Notes: generated from the sequence alone by a model not told the origin. Shown: positions 14,722-22,854, counted from the first letter of the stretch. The stretch: DNA of 23,021 bases from Thermoleophilia bacterium (GCA_020438525.1 JAGQUL010000125.1:1-23021), one strand, 5' to 3'. Made by a program: numbers and translations.

Positions 14722-15233
14722 GTCGGGGCCGCTTTCATCCGGGCATCGTCAGGGTGGTCATGTCCAGCGCCGCGCAGCACGTCCAGTGCGTGGCCGGCGA
14801 GCGGCAGCACCATGCGTGCACACTCCACGGCGCCGCGAGGGCTGCCCGGCAGGTTCACGACCAGCGCTCGCCCACGGGTTCCGGCGAGGCCTCGAGACAG
14901 CCATGCGTGCTGCGTGGAGCGAGCAGATTCGATCCGAAGCAGCTCCGCGATTCCCGGTACCTCGCGCTCGATCACCGCGCGCGTCGCCTCCGGCGTGACG
15001 TCGCGCGGACCGAGGCCGGTTCCGCCTGTCGTGAGCACCAGGTCGACGCCGTCCACGTCGACGAGTCGAGCGATGGCAGCGCCGATGCGCTCGACGTCGT
15101 CGGGTACGAGCAGGCATGCGACGACCGCCACCTCATGCTGCTCGAGCTCGTCGCGAAGCGGCCCCGTCGCACGATCGACGGCCTGGCCATCCGAGCGGGA
15201 GTCGCTGGCGGTGACGATGCCGGCGCGGATCAT
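14718..15233 (-). CDS. mog: Molybdopterin adenylyltransferase (Mog/MoaB family)
   Basis: Adenylylates molybdopterin before Mo insertion by MoeA. It has 171 residues. It begins MIRAGIVTASDSRSDGQAVD, with DLVLTTGGTGLGPRDVTPEAT in the middle, the family's substrate-binding TGGTG loop, and VVNLPGSPRGAVECA near the end. MoaB and Mog cannot be told apart by eye, and some bacteria use MoaB for this step. ATG 15233 forms an ATGA overlap with the preceding transporter gene. The longer open frame upstream belongs to a shadow of that gene. Confidence 0.92.
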   Translation of the reverse strand: MIRAGIVTASDSRSDGQAVDRATGPLRDELEQHEVAVVACLLVPDDVERIGAAIARLVDVDGVDLVLTTGGTGLGPRDVTPEATRAVIEREVPGIAELLRIESARSTQHAWLSRGLAGTRGRALVVNLPGSPRGAVECARMVLPLAGHALDVLRGAGHDHPDDARMKAAPT

Positions 15234-16063
15234 GCCGGCACCACCAGCAGCAGCGACTTCACGGCAGCGATCGCGAGCACTGCTGCCAATGCGTAGCGCA
15301 GGCGAACGCCGTCGACGTGGTGTGCGCCGAGGCGCGCTCCGATCACGCCTCCCGCGGTCGCAGCCAGCAGCAGCGGCGCGAGACCGTCCACGGCGAGGCT
15401 GCCCGACGCTGCTCGACCGATGAGGCCCGCGAATGAATTGACGAGCACGAACACGGCGGACGTCGCCGCGATCTGGCGTGCCGTGCCCCAGCGGCGGAGC
15501 AGCATGATCGGGCTCAGGAAGATGCCGCCACCGACGCCCACGATTCCCGAGACGAGACCGATTGCGCCGCCGGTCGGAACCGCCACTCGGAGACGGAGCG
15601 GCCGCGCCTCGAGACGCGTCGGTGCCCGCAGCGTTGCCACGCCACCTCGCGATGTCGACACCTCGCTCGCGAGCGAAGACAGCACGACGTCGTCGGCTCC
15701 GTGTACGCGGGCGGTCTGCGCGATCCGCAGTGCGGCGGCGCCGAGCGAGATCGCGAGCAGTGCGCCGTACACGACCGGATCCACGTCGACGAGCCCGCCG
15801 ACGAACGCGAGCGGAATGCTCGCTACGATGAACGGCCACGTTACGGACCAGCGCAGGTGGCCACCGCGGGCGAAGGTCCAGGTACCGATTCCCGCAACGA
15901 CCACGTTGAGCAGCAGCGCCGTCGTCGACATGCTTGCGGGATCGACGACGCCCGTGAGCGCGAGCAGCGCGAGGTATCCGGAGCCGCCACCGTGACCGAC
16001 CGACGCGTAGAGTGCTGCGACCACGAACACCGCCGGCAGCAGCCACAGGTACACGTCATTCAT
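15230..16063 (-). CDS. TauE/SafE-family membrane transporter within the moa operon
   Basis: A 277-residue membrane protein with about eight hydrophobic segments. It starts MNDVYLWLLPAVFVVAALYASVGHGGGSGYLALLAL, which shows the family's N-terminal GHGGG motif. The second repeat has GLVSGIVGVGGGIFLSPIMLLRRWGTARQIAATSAVFVLVNSFAGLIGR, the matching GVGGGIF motif. The family exports sulphite, sulphoacetate or similar organosulphur anions. ATGA overlaps at both ends tie it tightly to moaE and mog, which is unusual company. It may move a sulphur species or another small anion linked to dithiolene synthesis or nitrate respiration, but this is speculation. Confidence 0.87.
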   Translation of the reverse strand: MNDVYLWLLPAVFVVAALYASVGHGGGSGYLALLALTGVVDPASMSTTALLLNVVVAGIGTWTFARGGHLRWSVTWPFIVASIPLAFVGGLVDVDPVVYGALLAISLGAAALRIAQTARVHGADDVVLSSLASEVSTSRGGVATLRAPTRLEARPLRLRVAVPTGGAIGLVSGIVGVGGGIFLSPIMLLRRWGTARQIAATSAVFVLVNSFAGLIGRAASGSLAVDGLAPLLLAATAGGVIGARLGAHHVDGVRLRYALAAVLAIAAVKSLLLVVPA

Positions 16064-16521
16064 GTCGACCTCATGCCACGCAGCGCGCTCGCCTCGATCG
16101 AGGCGATGTTCGTCTCGCTTCGCCCCCAGCTCGCGCCGGCGCCCGTGACCTCCTGCTTCCAGATCGGCACGTCGGATTTGATCGCGTCGATGAGGAATCG
16201 GCACCCGTCGAAGCCCTCGGGGCGATGTCCTGCGGCGACGGCAATGACAATGCTCGCCTCGCCGAGCGGCACGTCGCCGAGCCGATGTGCGATCGCTACG
16301 CCGGCCAGCGAGTAACGCGCGATGGCATCCTCGGCATGTGCCTGCATCCGTCGAAGTGCCATCGGCTCGTACGCCTCGAATCGAAGCAGCTCGACCTCGC
16401 GGGTCACGCCCTCGAACACCACGATCGCGCCGGCCGACGGATCGCCGACGGAGCATGCGAGCGCGGCCGCATCGATCGGCGTGCGGGTCAGCGTCAGGAC
16501 TCGGAGCGACGGGTGCATCAT
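16060..16521 (-). CDS. moaE: Molybdopterin synthase catalytic subunit
   Basis: Large subunit of molybdopterin synthase, converting cPMP to molybdopterin with sulphur from MoaD. It has 153 residues: GAIVVFEGVTREV, LRFEAYEPMALRRMQ, IAHRLGDVPLGEASIVIAVAAGHR, then FLIDAIKSDVPIWKQEV with the catalytic Lys pair. The start is ATG 16521 (ATGATG), whose first four bases overlap the moaD stop; the frame upstream is the moaD shadow. It is followed at once by the TauE-like gene with another ATGA overlap. Confidence 0.93.
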   Translation of the reverse strand: MMHPSLRVLTLTRTPIDAAALACSVGDPSAGAIVVFEGVTREVELLRFEAYEPMALRRMQAHAEDAIARYSLAGVAIAHRLGDVPLGEASIVIAVAAGHRPEGFDGCRFLIDAIKSDVPIWKQEVTGAGASWGRSETNIASIEASALRGMRST

Positions 16522-16766
16522 CCGCCGCTCACCGGTGGAATCAGCGCCAGCTCGTCGCCATCCGTGAGCCTGGTGTCGCGGCTGGCGTATTCGTGGTTGA
16601 CGGCGCACAGGAACGAGTCGGTCGGTACATCGGCCGCGAGCACGCCGTCAGCGACGAGATGCAGGATCGCATCGGCAACGGTCATGTCGTCGGCGTGTGG
16701 GACCGTGGTCTCGTCACGGCCCGCGCGCTCGCGAAGGATGGCAAAGAGCCGAACGGTGATGGGCAT
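16518..16766 (-). CDS. moaD: Molybdopterin synthase sulphur carrier subunit
   Basis: A ubiquitin-fold protein of 82 residues: PITVRLFAILRERAGRDE, then SFLCAVNHEYASRDTRLTDGDELALIPPVSGG. It ends in the Gly-Gly needed for adenylation by MoeB and thiocarboxylation. I chose ATG 16766 because the fold begins there. TAGGGT lies 7 bases upstream, a good TANNNT box for a leaderless message, and the longer frame upstream has no family match. It is the first gene of the eight-gene minus-strand operon and is divergent from the DUF2269-like gene. Confidence 0.93.
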   Translation of the reverse strand: MPITVRLFAILRERAGRDETTVPHADDMTVADAILHLVADGVLAADVPTDSFLCAVNHEYASRDTRLTDGDELALIPPVSGG

Positions 16767-16891
16767 GGGCCGAACCCTACCTCGCCACGTCAATATGTCG
16801 ATCAAGACTCAACAAAAACCAGTAATCGGCCGCAGTTGGATGCGGAGAGATACGGAGCAGCTGCGGCCCATCGGTCGGCAACATCGGTGTC
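16767..16891. promoter_or_regulatory. Divergent promoter region between moaD and the DUF2269-like gene
   Basis: A 125-base gap with an AT-rich centre (about 16788-16830, including a caaaaa run). TAGGGT on the minus strand, 7 bases before moaD, is a likely -10. No full FNR/CRP dyad (TTGAT-N4-ATCAA) is present, only an isolated ATCAA at about 16801. Confidence 0.45.
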
Positions 16892-17368
16892 ATGGTCCTG
16901 CGACAGTCGCTCCTGCTCCTCCATCTGATGGGCATGATGCTGCTCGTGGCAGGCGTCGGCGCATCGATCGCCTGCAAGGCGGCCGCGCTGCGAAGCTCCT
17001 CGCCACAGGTGATCCATGAGCTGCTGCGTACGGCGTCTCGATCGGTGCGGCTGCTGTCCATGCCCGGCTCCTACCTCTTGCTGCTGGCGGGGCTCGGGCT
17101 CGTGTACCGATCGCACGGGTGGTACTCGATGAGCGATGCATGGATCGTCGGCGCGATCGTGGCATGGCTGGCATCGGCGGCGGTCGGCATCTGGCTCCAC
17201 GCACCACGAAGCCGCACAGCGCGCGCGCTCGCCAGCTCCCTTGCCGCCGACGGTGCGCCCGCATCGGCGGAGCTTCGCGACCTGATCCGCGGTGGTCGTC
17301 TCGCGTCCGCGCTCGACTTCGCCCTGCTGCTGACGATGGTCACGCTCATGGTCTTCAAGCCGGGCTGA
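16892..17368 (+). CDS. DUF2269-like integral membrane protein
   Basis: A 158-residue protein with four hydrophobic segments: SLLLLHLMGMMLLVAGVGASIACKAA at the N-terminus, SYLLLLAGLGLVYRSHGW, AWIVGAIVAWLASAAVGIWL, and DFALLLTMVTLMVFKPG at the end. The layout, with short loops and a HLMGMMLLVAG start, fits predicted membrane proteins of the DUF2269 group. No catalytic residues can be pointed to. ATG 16892 is used because the first helix begins right after it; there is no clear ribosome binding site. It lies 43 bases before the RIC gene on the same strand and may share its transcript. Confidence 0.65.
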   Translation: MVLRQSLLLLHLMGMMLLVAGVGASIACKAAALRSSSPQVIHELLRTASRSVRLLSMPGSYLLLLAGLGLVYRSHGWYSMSDAWIVGAIVAWLASAAVGIWLHAPRSRTARALASSLAADGAPASAELRDLIRGGRLASALDFALLLTMVTLMVFKPG

Positions 17369-17411
17369 CTGCCCGCGCACCCAACTACGACGCGCCACGA
17401 AGGAGCACTCC

Positions 17412-18137
17412 ATGACCGCAACAACCACGACCCCGGCGACCACCGGACCCATCGACCCGATGCAGCTCGTGTCCGATCTCGTCGCGCAGTCCCCGGCTCG
17501 CGCCGCCGTGTTCGAGCAGCTCGGCATCGAGTACTGTTGCGGTGGCAAGGTGCCCTTGATCGACGCGTGTGCCTCTCGCGGCATCGCCGTGGAGGAGGTC
17601 ATCGCGATGCTCGAGGATTCGACCCGAAACGCGAGTGCCGACCGCGACTGGTCGACCGCGAGCATCGAGGAGCTCGTCGCCGACATCATCGAGACCCATC
17701 ACGCCTTCCTGCACGAGACCCTTCCGCGAGTCGGTCCGCTCGCGCACAAGGTCGCCCGCGCGCACGGAAGCCGCGATCCGAGGCTGGTCGAGGCAAGCGT
17801 CGTGGTCGACCTGCTCGTGGAGGACCTCGCCGAGCACCTCGCGTCGGAGGAGGAGGACGTGTTTCCCGTCTGCCTGGAGATCGCCGAGGACGGCAAGGTC
17901 GACGAGTTCGAGACCGAGCAGGAGCTCCATGCGCTCGAGAGCGAGCACGAGCAGGTCGGAGCGCACCTCGCGAGGCTGCGCGAGCTGCTCGACGGCTTCG
18001 TGCCGCCCGACGGCGCGTGCCCGACCTATCGCGCGTACCTCGATGCGCTCGAGCGGCTCGAGGCCGACGTGCACTTGCACGTGCACAAGGAGAACCACAT
18101 CCTGTTCGGCAAGGTCCGGGACGCGCTCGCGGACTGA
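17412..18137 (+). CDS. ric: Iron-sulphur cluster repair di-iron protein (RIC/YtfE/ScdA)
   Basis: A 241-residue di-iron protein that repairs iron-sulphur centres damaged by NO or oxidants. The N-terminal ScdA_N domain has the hallmark GIEYCCGGK (Cys42-Cys43). The hemerythrin domain follows with ligands His96/His97, His101, His142 with Glu146-Glu148, and HLHVHKENH (221-229) near the end. AAGGAG lies 7 bases before ATG 17412. NO is a by-product of nitrate and nitrite reduction, so the place beside moa and nar genes makes sense. It is the third hemerythrin-type protein in the window. Confidence 0.93.
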   Translation: MTATTTTPATTGPIDPMQLVSDLVAQSPARAAVFEQLGIEYCCGGKVPLIDACASRGIAVEEVIAMLEDSTRNASADRDWSTASIEELVADIIETHHAFLHETLPRVGPLAHKVARAHGSRDPRLVEASVVVDLLVEDLAEHLASEEEDVFPVCLEIAEDGKVDEFETEQELHALESEHEQVGAHLARLRELLDGFVPPDGACPTYRAYLDALERLEADVHLHVHKENHILFGKVRDALAD

Positions 18138-18200
18138 CCCGCTCCGAGATCCGAGTCCAGCCACGTCCTTCGCGACTTCCGGGCACTGACAGGTGCTCCG

Positions 18201-18229
18201 TTGACGAAACGATCTGCCGGGATGATGAT
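18201..18229 (+). promoter_or_regulatory. Possible sigma-70 type promoter before the 73-residue protein
   Basis: TTGACG (18201-18206), a 17-base spacer and GATGAT (18224-18229) lie about 90 bases before ATG 18318, in a 180-base gap after ric. The -35 is good and the -10 is weak. The gap holds no other gene. Confidence 0.35.
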
Positions 18230-18317
18230 GGAGGTGGGGACAGCTCTCTTTCGTGCGTTCGATACGGACCGTCGTGGTTTGTCGGTCGGAGCGCAAGGTG
18301 AGTGAGGGGACGAGATC

Positions 18318-18539
18318 ATGGAGTACTACGCGGTATTCGACGACGTGCTTGCCCGGGATGTGACGGCAGGCGTCGAGCAGCAGGCGTTCCTGCTGCTGGC
18401 ATTGGTGCTGATCCTCGGTGTGGCTGCAGCGATCGTGCTCGCGGTGCAGGTCTCGCAGCTGCTGGAGTCGCCGCGCGCGATCGAGCACGACGCCGACGAG
18501 GTCGATTCGACTTCGCTGGGCGAGCGCGACGCCGCCTGA
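18318..18539 (+). CDS. Small single-pass membrane protein of unknown function
   Basis: A 73-residue protein. After a short acidic N-terminal region (MEYYAVFDDVLARDVTAG) comes one clear membrane helix, AFLLLALVLILGVAAAIVLAV at about 23-43, then an acidic soluble tail. GAGGGG stands about 8 bases before ATG 18318. I do not recognise a family. It lies between ric and moaC, both on the same strand, and ends 24 bases before the moaC start, so it belongs to the nitrate/Moco locus by position only. Confidence 0.6.
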   Translation: MEYYAVFDDVLARDVTAGVEQQAFLLLALVLILGVAAAIVLAVQVSQLLESPRAIEHDADEVDSTSLGERDAA

Positions 18540-18551
18540 TCGCATGTTCGC

Positions 18552-18557
18552 TAGGCT
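18552..18557 (+). promoter_or_regulatory. -10 box of a probable leaderless moaCA transcript
   Basis: TAGGCT (TANNNT) stands six bases before ATG 18564 and no ribosome binding site is present. This is the same spacing as at 7685-7690 and 10765-10770. Confidence 0.5.
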
Positions 18558-18563
18558 TGGTGC

Positions 18564-19061
18564 ATGCGCCAGCCTGAGTCACTGACCCATCTCGACGTTT
18601 CCGGCGATGCACGGATGGTGGATGTCGGGGACAAGCAGGTCACGGTGCGTCGAGCGACCGCCTCGGCCACCGTCAGCATGTCGACCGAGACCGCGCGACT
18701 CGTGGCTGCAGGCAACGGGCCGAAGGGTGATGTCGTCTCGATCGCGCGCATCGCTGCCATCCAGGCCGCCAAGCGAACCGACGAGCTGATACCGCTCGCC
18801 CACCCGCTGCCGCTCGACCTCGTCGATGTCGACGTGGACATCGACGAGGCGCGTGGAACCGTCACGGTCACCTGCACCACGCGCACGAGCGCGAGGACCG
18901 GCGTCGAGATGGAGGCGATGGTCGGCTGCGCCACCGGCGCGCTCACCGTGTACGACATGGTGAAGGGAGTCGAGCGGGGCGTTCGCATCAGCGACGTGTC
19001 CCTGCTCGCCAAGTCCGGTGGCAAGCGTGACTGGCGACGCGAGATCGACGGCGAATCATGA
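18564..19061 (+). CDS. moaC: Cyclic pyranopterin monophosphate synthase
   Basis: Completes cPMP formation together with MoaA. It has 165 residues, the typical length: LTHLDVSGDARMVDVGDK, GPKGDVVSIARIAAIQAAKRTDELIPLAHPLPLDLVDVD, TGVEMEAMVGCATGALTVYDMVKGVERGVRISDVSLLAKSGGKRDW. These include the active-site PLAHP and EMEA motifs and the Lys of KGVERG. Its stop overlaps the moaA start as ATGA, so both are made together. No ribosome binding site but a TAGGCT box suggests leaderless translation. Confidence 0.95.
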   Translation: MRQPESLTHLDVSGDARMVDVGDKQVTVRRATASATVSMSTETARLVAAGNGPKGDVVSIARIAAIQAAKRTDELIPLAHPLPLDLVDVDVDIDEARGTVTVTCTTRTSARTGVEMEAMVGCATGALTVYDMVKGVERGVRISDVSLLAKSGGKRDWRREIDGES

Positions 19062-20062
19062 GCACCCCCACGCGCGAACCCCTCGTCGACGGGCATGGTC
19101 GCCACATCGGCGACCTGCGCATCTCGGTCACCGATCGATGCTCGTTTCGCTGCACCTACTGCATGCCTGCGAGCGGGGTCCCGTGGCTCCCGCGCGAGGG
19201 GATCCTGACGTTCGAGGAGATCGAGCGGCTTGCTGGCATCTTCGTGTCGATGGGTGCGTCGTCGATCCGGCTGACGGGTGGAGAGCCGCTCGTGCGTTCC
19301 GGGATCGTCGACCTCGTCGCCCGCATCGCCTCGATCGACGGGCTCGAGGACCTGGCGCTGACCACGAATGGGTTCCAGCTCGCCGACCATGCCGCTGGCC
19401 TCGCCTCGGCCGGCCTCGACCGCATCAACGTCAGCCTCGACTCGCTCGACCACGCACGGTTCGAGCAGATCACCCGGCGTGACGCCCTCGATCGGGTGCT
19501 CGAAGGTCTGCGCGTCGCTGCAGCGACCGAGCAATTCGCCCCCGTGAAGGTGAACGTGGTCGCCATGCGCGGGTTCACCGAGCACGAGGCCGTCGCGTTC
19601 GCGTGCCTCGCGCGCGACGAGGCGCTCAGCGTTCGATTCATCGAGTACATGCCGCTCGACGGGGGTCGCTCGTGGACGCCCGACGACGTGCTCACCGGTG
19701 CCGAGCTGCGTGCCATCATCGAGCAGGAGGTCGACCTGGTCCCGATCGAGCGCGAGGCGCATGCCACCGCGCGACGATTCGGCATCGCGGACTCCGCGGG
19801 CGAGATCGGGTTCATCAACCCCGTGAGCGAGCCGTTCTGCGCGGACTGCAACCGCGTGAGGCTCACCGCCGACGGCATGCTTCGCACCTGCCTGTTCAGC
19901 CTGCACGAGACGGACCTGCGCGGGCCGATACGCGATGGCGTGAGCGACGGCGAGCTCGAGCGGATCATCCGCGAGGCTGTATGGCGCAAGGAGCGCAAGC
20001 ACCGGATCGGCGATCCGGGCTTCCGGCAGCCTGCCCGCTCGATGTCCCGAATCGGCGGTTGA
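19058..20062 (+). CDS. moaA: GTP 3',8-cyclase (radical SAM)
   Basis: First step of Moco synthesis from GTP. It has 334 residues. The radical SAM cluster CSFRCTYC (CX3CX2C) is near residue 28, LRLTGGEPL-type motif IRLTGGEPLVR near 78, and LTTNGF and RINVSLDSLD follow. The second cluster is CADCNRVRLTADGMLRTC near 268-285. The C-terminal Gly-Gly (SRIGG) required for activity is present. ATG 19058 overlaps the moaC stop. Nothing is missing, so the enzyme should be active. Confidence 0.96.
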   Translation: MSTPTREPLVDGHGRHIGDLRISVTDRCSFRCTYCMPASGVPWLPREGILTFEEIERLAGIFVSMGASSIRLTGGEPLVRSGIVDLVARIASIDGLEDLALTTNGFQLADHAAGLASAGLDRINVSLDSLDHARFEQITRRDALDRVLEGLRVAAATEQFAPVKVNVVAMRGFTEHEAVAFACLARDEALSVRFIEYMPLDGGRSWTPDDVLTGAELRAIIEQEVDLVPIEREAHATARRFGIADSAGEIGFINPVSEPFCADCNRVRLTADGMLRTCLFSLHETDLRGPIRDGVSDGELERIIREAVWRKERKHRIGDPGFRQPARSMSRIGG

Positions 20063-20156
20063 TTCCGAGACGGAACGAATGCTTGCGGTATTCCCGCAGC
20101 GCCCCGCGCATATACGCTGATTTTTATCGAAGCCTCACGCACGAAACTCCATATGC
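20063..20156 (+). promoter_or_regulatory. Region between moaA and the first narK: two inverted repeats and an AT-rich box
   Basis: TTCCG-aga-CGGAA (20063-20075) and TGCGG-tattc-CCGCA (20084-20098) are perfect short dyads. TATACG (20111-20116) and a T run (20121-20125) follow. These could be a moaA terminator, an operator for the nar genes, or both. There is no FNR-type TTGAT-N4-ATCAA dyad. No ribosome binding site precedes the GTG start at 20157. Confidence 0.4.
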
Positions 20157-21446
20157 GTGGATACCTCATCGACACAAATTGCTCCCTCGCGGCGATCGGG
20201 CGCCCCGCCCAGCACCTCGGAGCCGGATGAGGTCAGCACCGAATCGATCCGGGTTCTGGTGTTCTCGACGATCGCCTTCACCGTCTTCTTCGCCGTCTGG
20301 GTGATGTTCTCGATCGTCGGGCTGCCGCTGCGCACGGAGCTCGGGCTCTCCGACAGCCAGTTCGCGCTGCTCGCCGCCATTCCGATCCTCACCGGTTCCG
20401 TGCTTCGCGTTCCCGTGGGAATGCTCACCGACAAGCTCGGCGGTCGCGTCATGATGACGGGGTTGCTCGTGCTCATGTCGATCCCGGCATTCCTGATCAG
20501 CCGCGCCGATACCTACGAGCAGCTGCTGGTGCTCGCCTTCATCCTCGGGCTCGCCGGCACGTCGTTTGCAGTCGGCATCCCTTGGGTGTCGGCGTGGTAT
20601 CCGTCGCAGCACCAGGGGACCGCGCTCGGCGTGTTCGGCATGGGAAACGTCGGCGCGTCGATCACGAAGATGCTCGCGCCCGCGCTCGTCACGATGGTCG
20701 CCGCAGGGGGCGCGCTCGGCGGGTTCGTTCCCGGCGGATGGCGCTTCGTTCCCTTCGCGTACTCGATCCTGCTGCTGGTGACCGCACTCGTCGTCTGGTT
20801 CGGCGTGCCGCGGCACGATCGACATCCGGCGCGTGGCCGCTCGCTCGCGGCGATGTCGCGGCCGCTCGTCTACGTGCGAGTCTGGCGATTCGGGTTCTAC
20901 TACGTCACCGTATTCGGTGCCTACGTTGCGCTCGCGCTGTGGCTGCCGAAGTACTACGTCGACGTGTACGACATATCGCTCGCACAGGCGGGGATGCTGA
21001 CCGCCCTGTTCATCTTTCCCGCGAGCCTGCTACGCCCGCTCGGTGGCTGGATGAGCGACCGGCTCGGCGCCCGGCGAGTCACGGCGGCATCGTTCCTGAT
21101 CATCGCCGGCGCATCGCTCGCGCTGTCGTTCCCGCTGGACGTGTTCGCGTTCACGATCCTGGTGCTCACGATCGGTGTCGGCATGGGCATCGGCAAGGCA
21201 TCCGTCTTCACGTACATCCCGCAGTACTTCCCCAAGGACGTCGGCGCGGTAGGCGGCCTCGTCGGCGCGGTAGGCGGTCTCGGCGGCTTCGTACTGCCGC
21301 TGCTCTTCGCGTGGGCGCTCGCCGAGACCGGCGAGCCGCAGAGCACCTTCTACGTCATGTTCGCGCTCGCGTGCGCCTCGCTGGTGCTGCTGGGCATCGC
21401 GGTGCTTCACATTGTCACCGAAGACCACCATCACGGAGAGATGTAA
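20157..21446 (+). CDS. narK: NarK1-type nitrate/nitrite transporter (MFS)
   Basis: A 429-residue major facilitator with about twelve membrane segments after a 30-residue hydrophilic N-terminus. Signature stretches are GSVLRVPVGMLTDKLGGR (conserved Arg in helix 2), FILGLAGTSFAVGIPWVSAWYPSQHQGTALGVFGMGNVGAS, and a second nitrate-type loop GVGMGIGKASVFTYIPQYFPKDVGAVGGLVGAVGGLGG. This is the type I NarK pattern, usually a nitrate-proton symporter in two-transporter systems. The start is GTG 20157. An ATG 4 bases upstream in another frame would give a 25-residue peptide. It ends 3 bases before the second narK. Confidence 0.93.
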   Translation: MDTSSTQIAPSRRSGAPPSTSEPDEVSTESIRVLVFSTIAFTVFFAVWVMFSIVGLPLRTELGLSDSQFALLAAIPILTGSVLRVPVGMLTDKLGGRVMMTGLLVLMSIPAFLISRADTYEQLLVLAFILGLAGTSFAVGIPWVSAWYPSQHQGTALGVFGMGNVGASITKMLAPALVTMVAAGGALGGFVPGGWRFVPFAYSILLLVTALVVWFGVPRHDRHPARGRSLAAMSRPLVYVRVWRFGFYYVTVFGAYVALALWLPKYYVDVYDISLAQAGMLTALFIFPASLLRPLGGWMSDRLGARRVTAASFLIIAGASLALSFPLDVFAFTILVLTIGVGMGIGKASVFTYIPQYFPKDVGAVGGLVGAVGGLGGFVLPLLFAWALAETGEPQSTFYVMFALACASLVLLGIAVLHIVTEDHHHGEM

Positions 21447-21449
21447 CAC

Positions 21450-22784
21450 ATGGCAAATGCCACCGAGAAGGCAAGTTCATCCGGCACGTGGCTCGAGGAC
21501 TGGGATCCGGAAAACGATGAGTTCTGGGAGCGGCGGGGCAAGTCCATCGCCAACAAGACCCTAATTATCACGACAGCCAACCTGACAGTGGCATTCGCCG
21601 TTTGGTTCGTCGTGAGCGCGCTCGTCGTCACGCTCAAGAAGAACGGCATCTACACGTTCAGCGACAACCAGTGGTACTGGCTTGTCGCGATGCCCGGCCT
21701 TGCGGGCGGCACGCTCCGGCTCGTGCACATGTTCCTCACCCCGAAGTACGGCACGCGGCACGTCGTCACGATCTCGAGCGCGCTGCTGCTCATCCCGCTG
21801 ATCGGCTGGTACTTCGCGGTCCAGAACCCCGACACGCCGTACGGAGTGCTGCTGCTGCTCGCGTTCCTTGCTGGGCTGGGTGGCGGCAACTTCTCGTCGT
21901 TCATGCCGTCGACGAGCCTGTTCTTTCCCAAGAAGCGCATCGGAACGGCGCTTGCGGTGCAGGCCGGCATCGGCAACTTCGGCGTCAGCCTCGTGCAGTT
22001 CATCACGCCCTGGGTGATCGGCTTCTCGCTGCTGGGATCCGCGCAGGCTACGGCCACGGGCGGCTCGTTCTGGCTGCAGAACGCAGTGCTCTTCTGGATC
22101 CCGTTCGTGGTCGTGTTCACGATCTGGGCTTGGTTCGGCCTGCGCAGCGTTCCCGTGCGCGCGAACGTGCGCGAGCAGTTCGACATCTTCCGGGAGCGAC
22201 ACACCTGGACGATGACGTCGCTGTACGTCATGACGTTCGGATCGTTCGCCGGTTTCGCGGCGACGTTCCCGATCCTCATCGAGACGCGATTCGGCGGGTT
22301 CGACAACCCGCCGGTGCCGCTCGAGTACGCGTTCCTCGGGCCGCTGGTCGGCTCGGTCGCACGCGTCGTCGCCGGGCCGATCTCGGACAAGTTCGGAGGC
22401 GCGCGCGTCACGCAGGTATCGGGCATCGGACTGCTCGTCTGCACGCTGTTCGCGAGCCGGTACGTGGCCCCGGACTCGATCGACGACTTCACGCCGTTCC
22501 TGTGGGGCATGCTCGGCATCTTCCTGTTCGCCGGCATCGGCAACGCGTCGACGTTCAAGCAGATTCCGATGATCTTCCCGCAGCGTCAGTCGGCCGGCGT
22601 GATCGGCTGGACCGCCGCCATCGCGGCGTACGGACCGTTCGTGTTCGGCGTCCTCATCGGCGCAGTCTCGGCATCGACCGGCTCGCCGCGCGCATTCTTC
22701 CTCGGACTCGCGGTGTTCTACGCGATCAACATCGTCCTCAACTGGTACTCGTTCGCCCGCCGTGGCGCGAAGGCACCATGTTGA
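21450..22784 (+). CDS. narK: NarK2-type nitrate/nitrite antiporter (MFS)
   Basis: A 444-residue major facilitator with about twelve membrane segments. The N-terminus has an acidic [18 protein letters not shown] segment typical of the NarK2 group. Then come [10 protein letters not shown] (conserved Arg), the nitrate signatures [39 protein letters not shown] and [16 protein letters not shown], and GPISDKFGG. In paired systems this type is usually taken to exchange nitrate for nitrite. GGAGAG lies 9 bases before ATG 21450. It is cotranscribed with the first narK (3-base gap) and probably narG (70-base gap). Confidence 0.93.
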   Translation: MANATEKASSSGTWLEDWDPENDEFWERRGKSIANKTLIITTANLTVAFAVWFVVSALVVTLKKNGIYTFSDNQWYWLVAMPGLAGGTLRLVHMFLTPKYGTRHVVTISSALLLIPLIGWYFAVQNPDTPYGVLLLLAFLAGLGGGNFSSFMPSTSLFFPKKRIGTALAVQAGIGNFGVSLVQFITPWVIGFSLLGSAQATATGGSFWLQNAVLFWIPFVVVFTIWAWFGLRSVPVRANVREQFDIFRERHTWTMTSLYVMTFGSFAGFAATFPILIETRFGGFDNPPVPLEYAFLGPLVGSVARVVAGPISDKFGGARVTQVSGIGLLVCTLFASRYVAPDSIDDFTPFLWGMLGIFLFAGIGNASTFKQIPMIFPQRQSAGVIGWTAAIAAYGPFVFGVLIGAVSASTGSPRAFFLGLAVFYAINIVLNWYSFARRGAKAPC

Positions 22785-22854
22785 CATCGAGTCATCAACG
22801 GCAGTTCAACGGGATCGATCGGGCCGACTGGCCAGTGTGCGGAACGGAGCAGAC

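Noticed and set aside
16786..16806. FNR-like site between moaD and the DUF2269-like gene
   Set aside because: ATCAA is present, but the partner half-site is not TTGAT at the right spacing.
20153..20230. 25-codon upstream ORF overlapping the narK start
   Set aside because: No ribosome binding site and no sign of selection; noted only as a possible translational effect.
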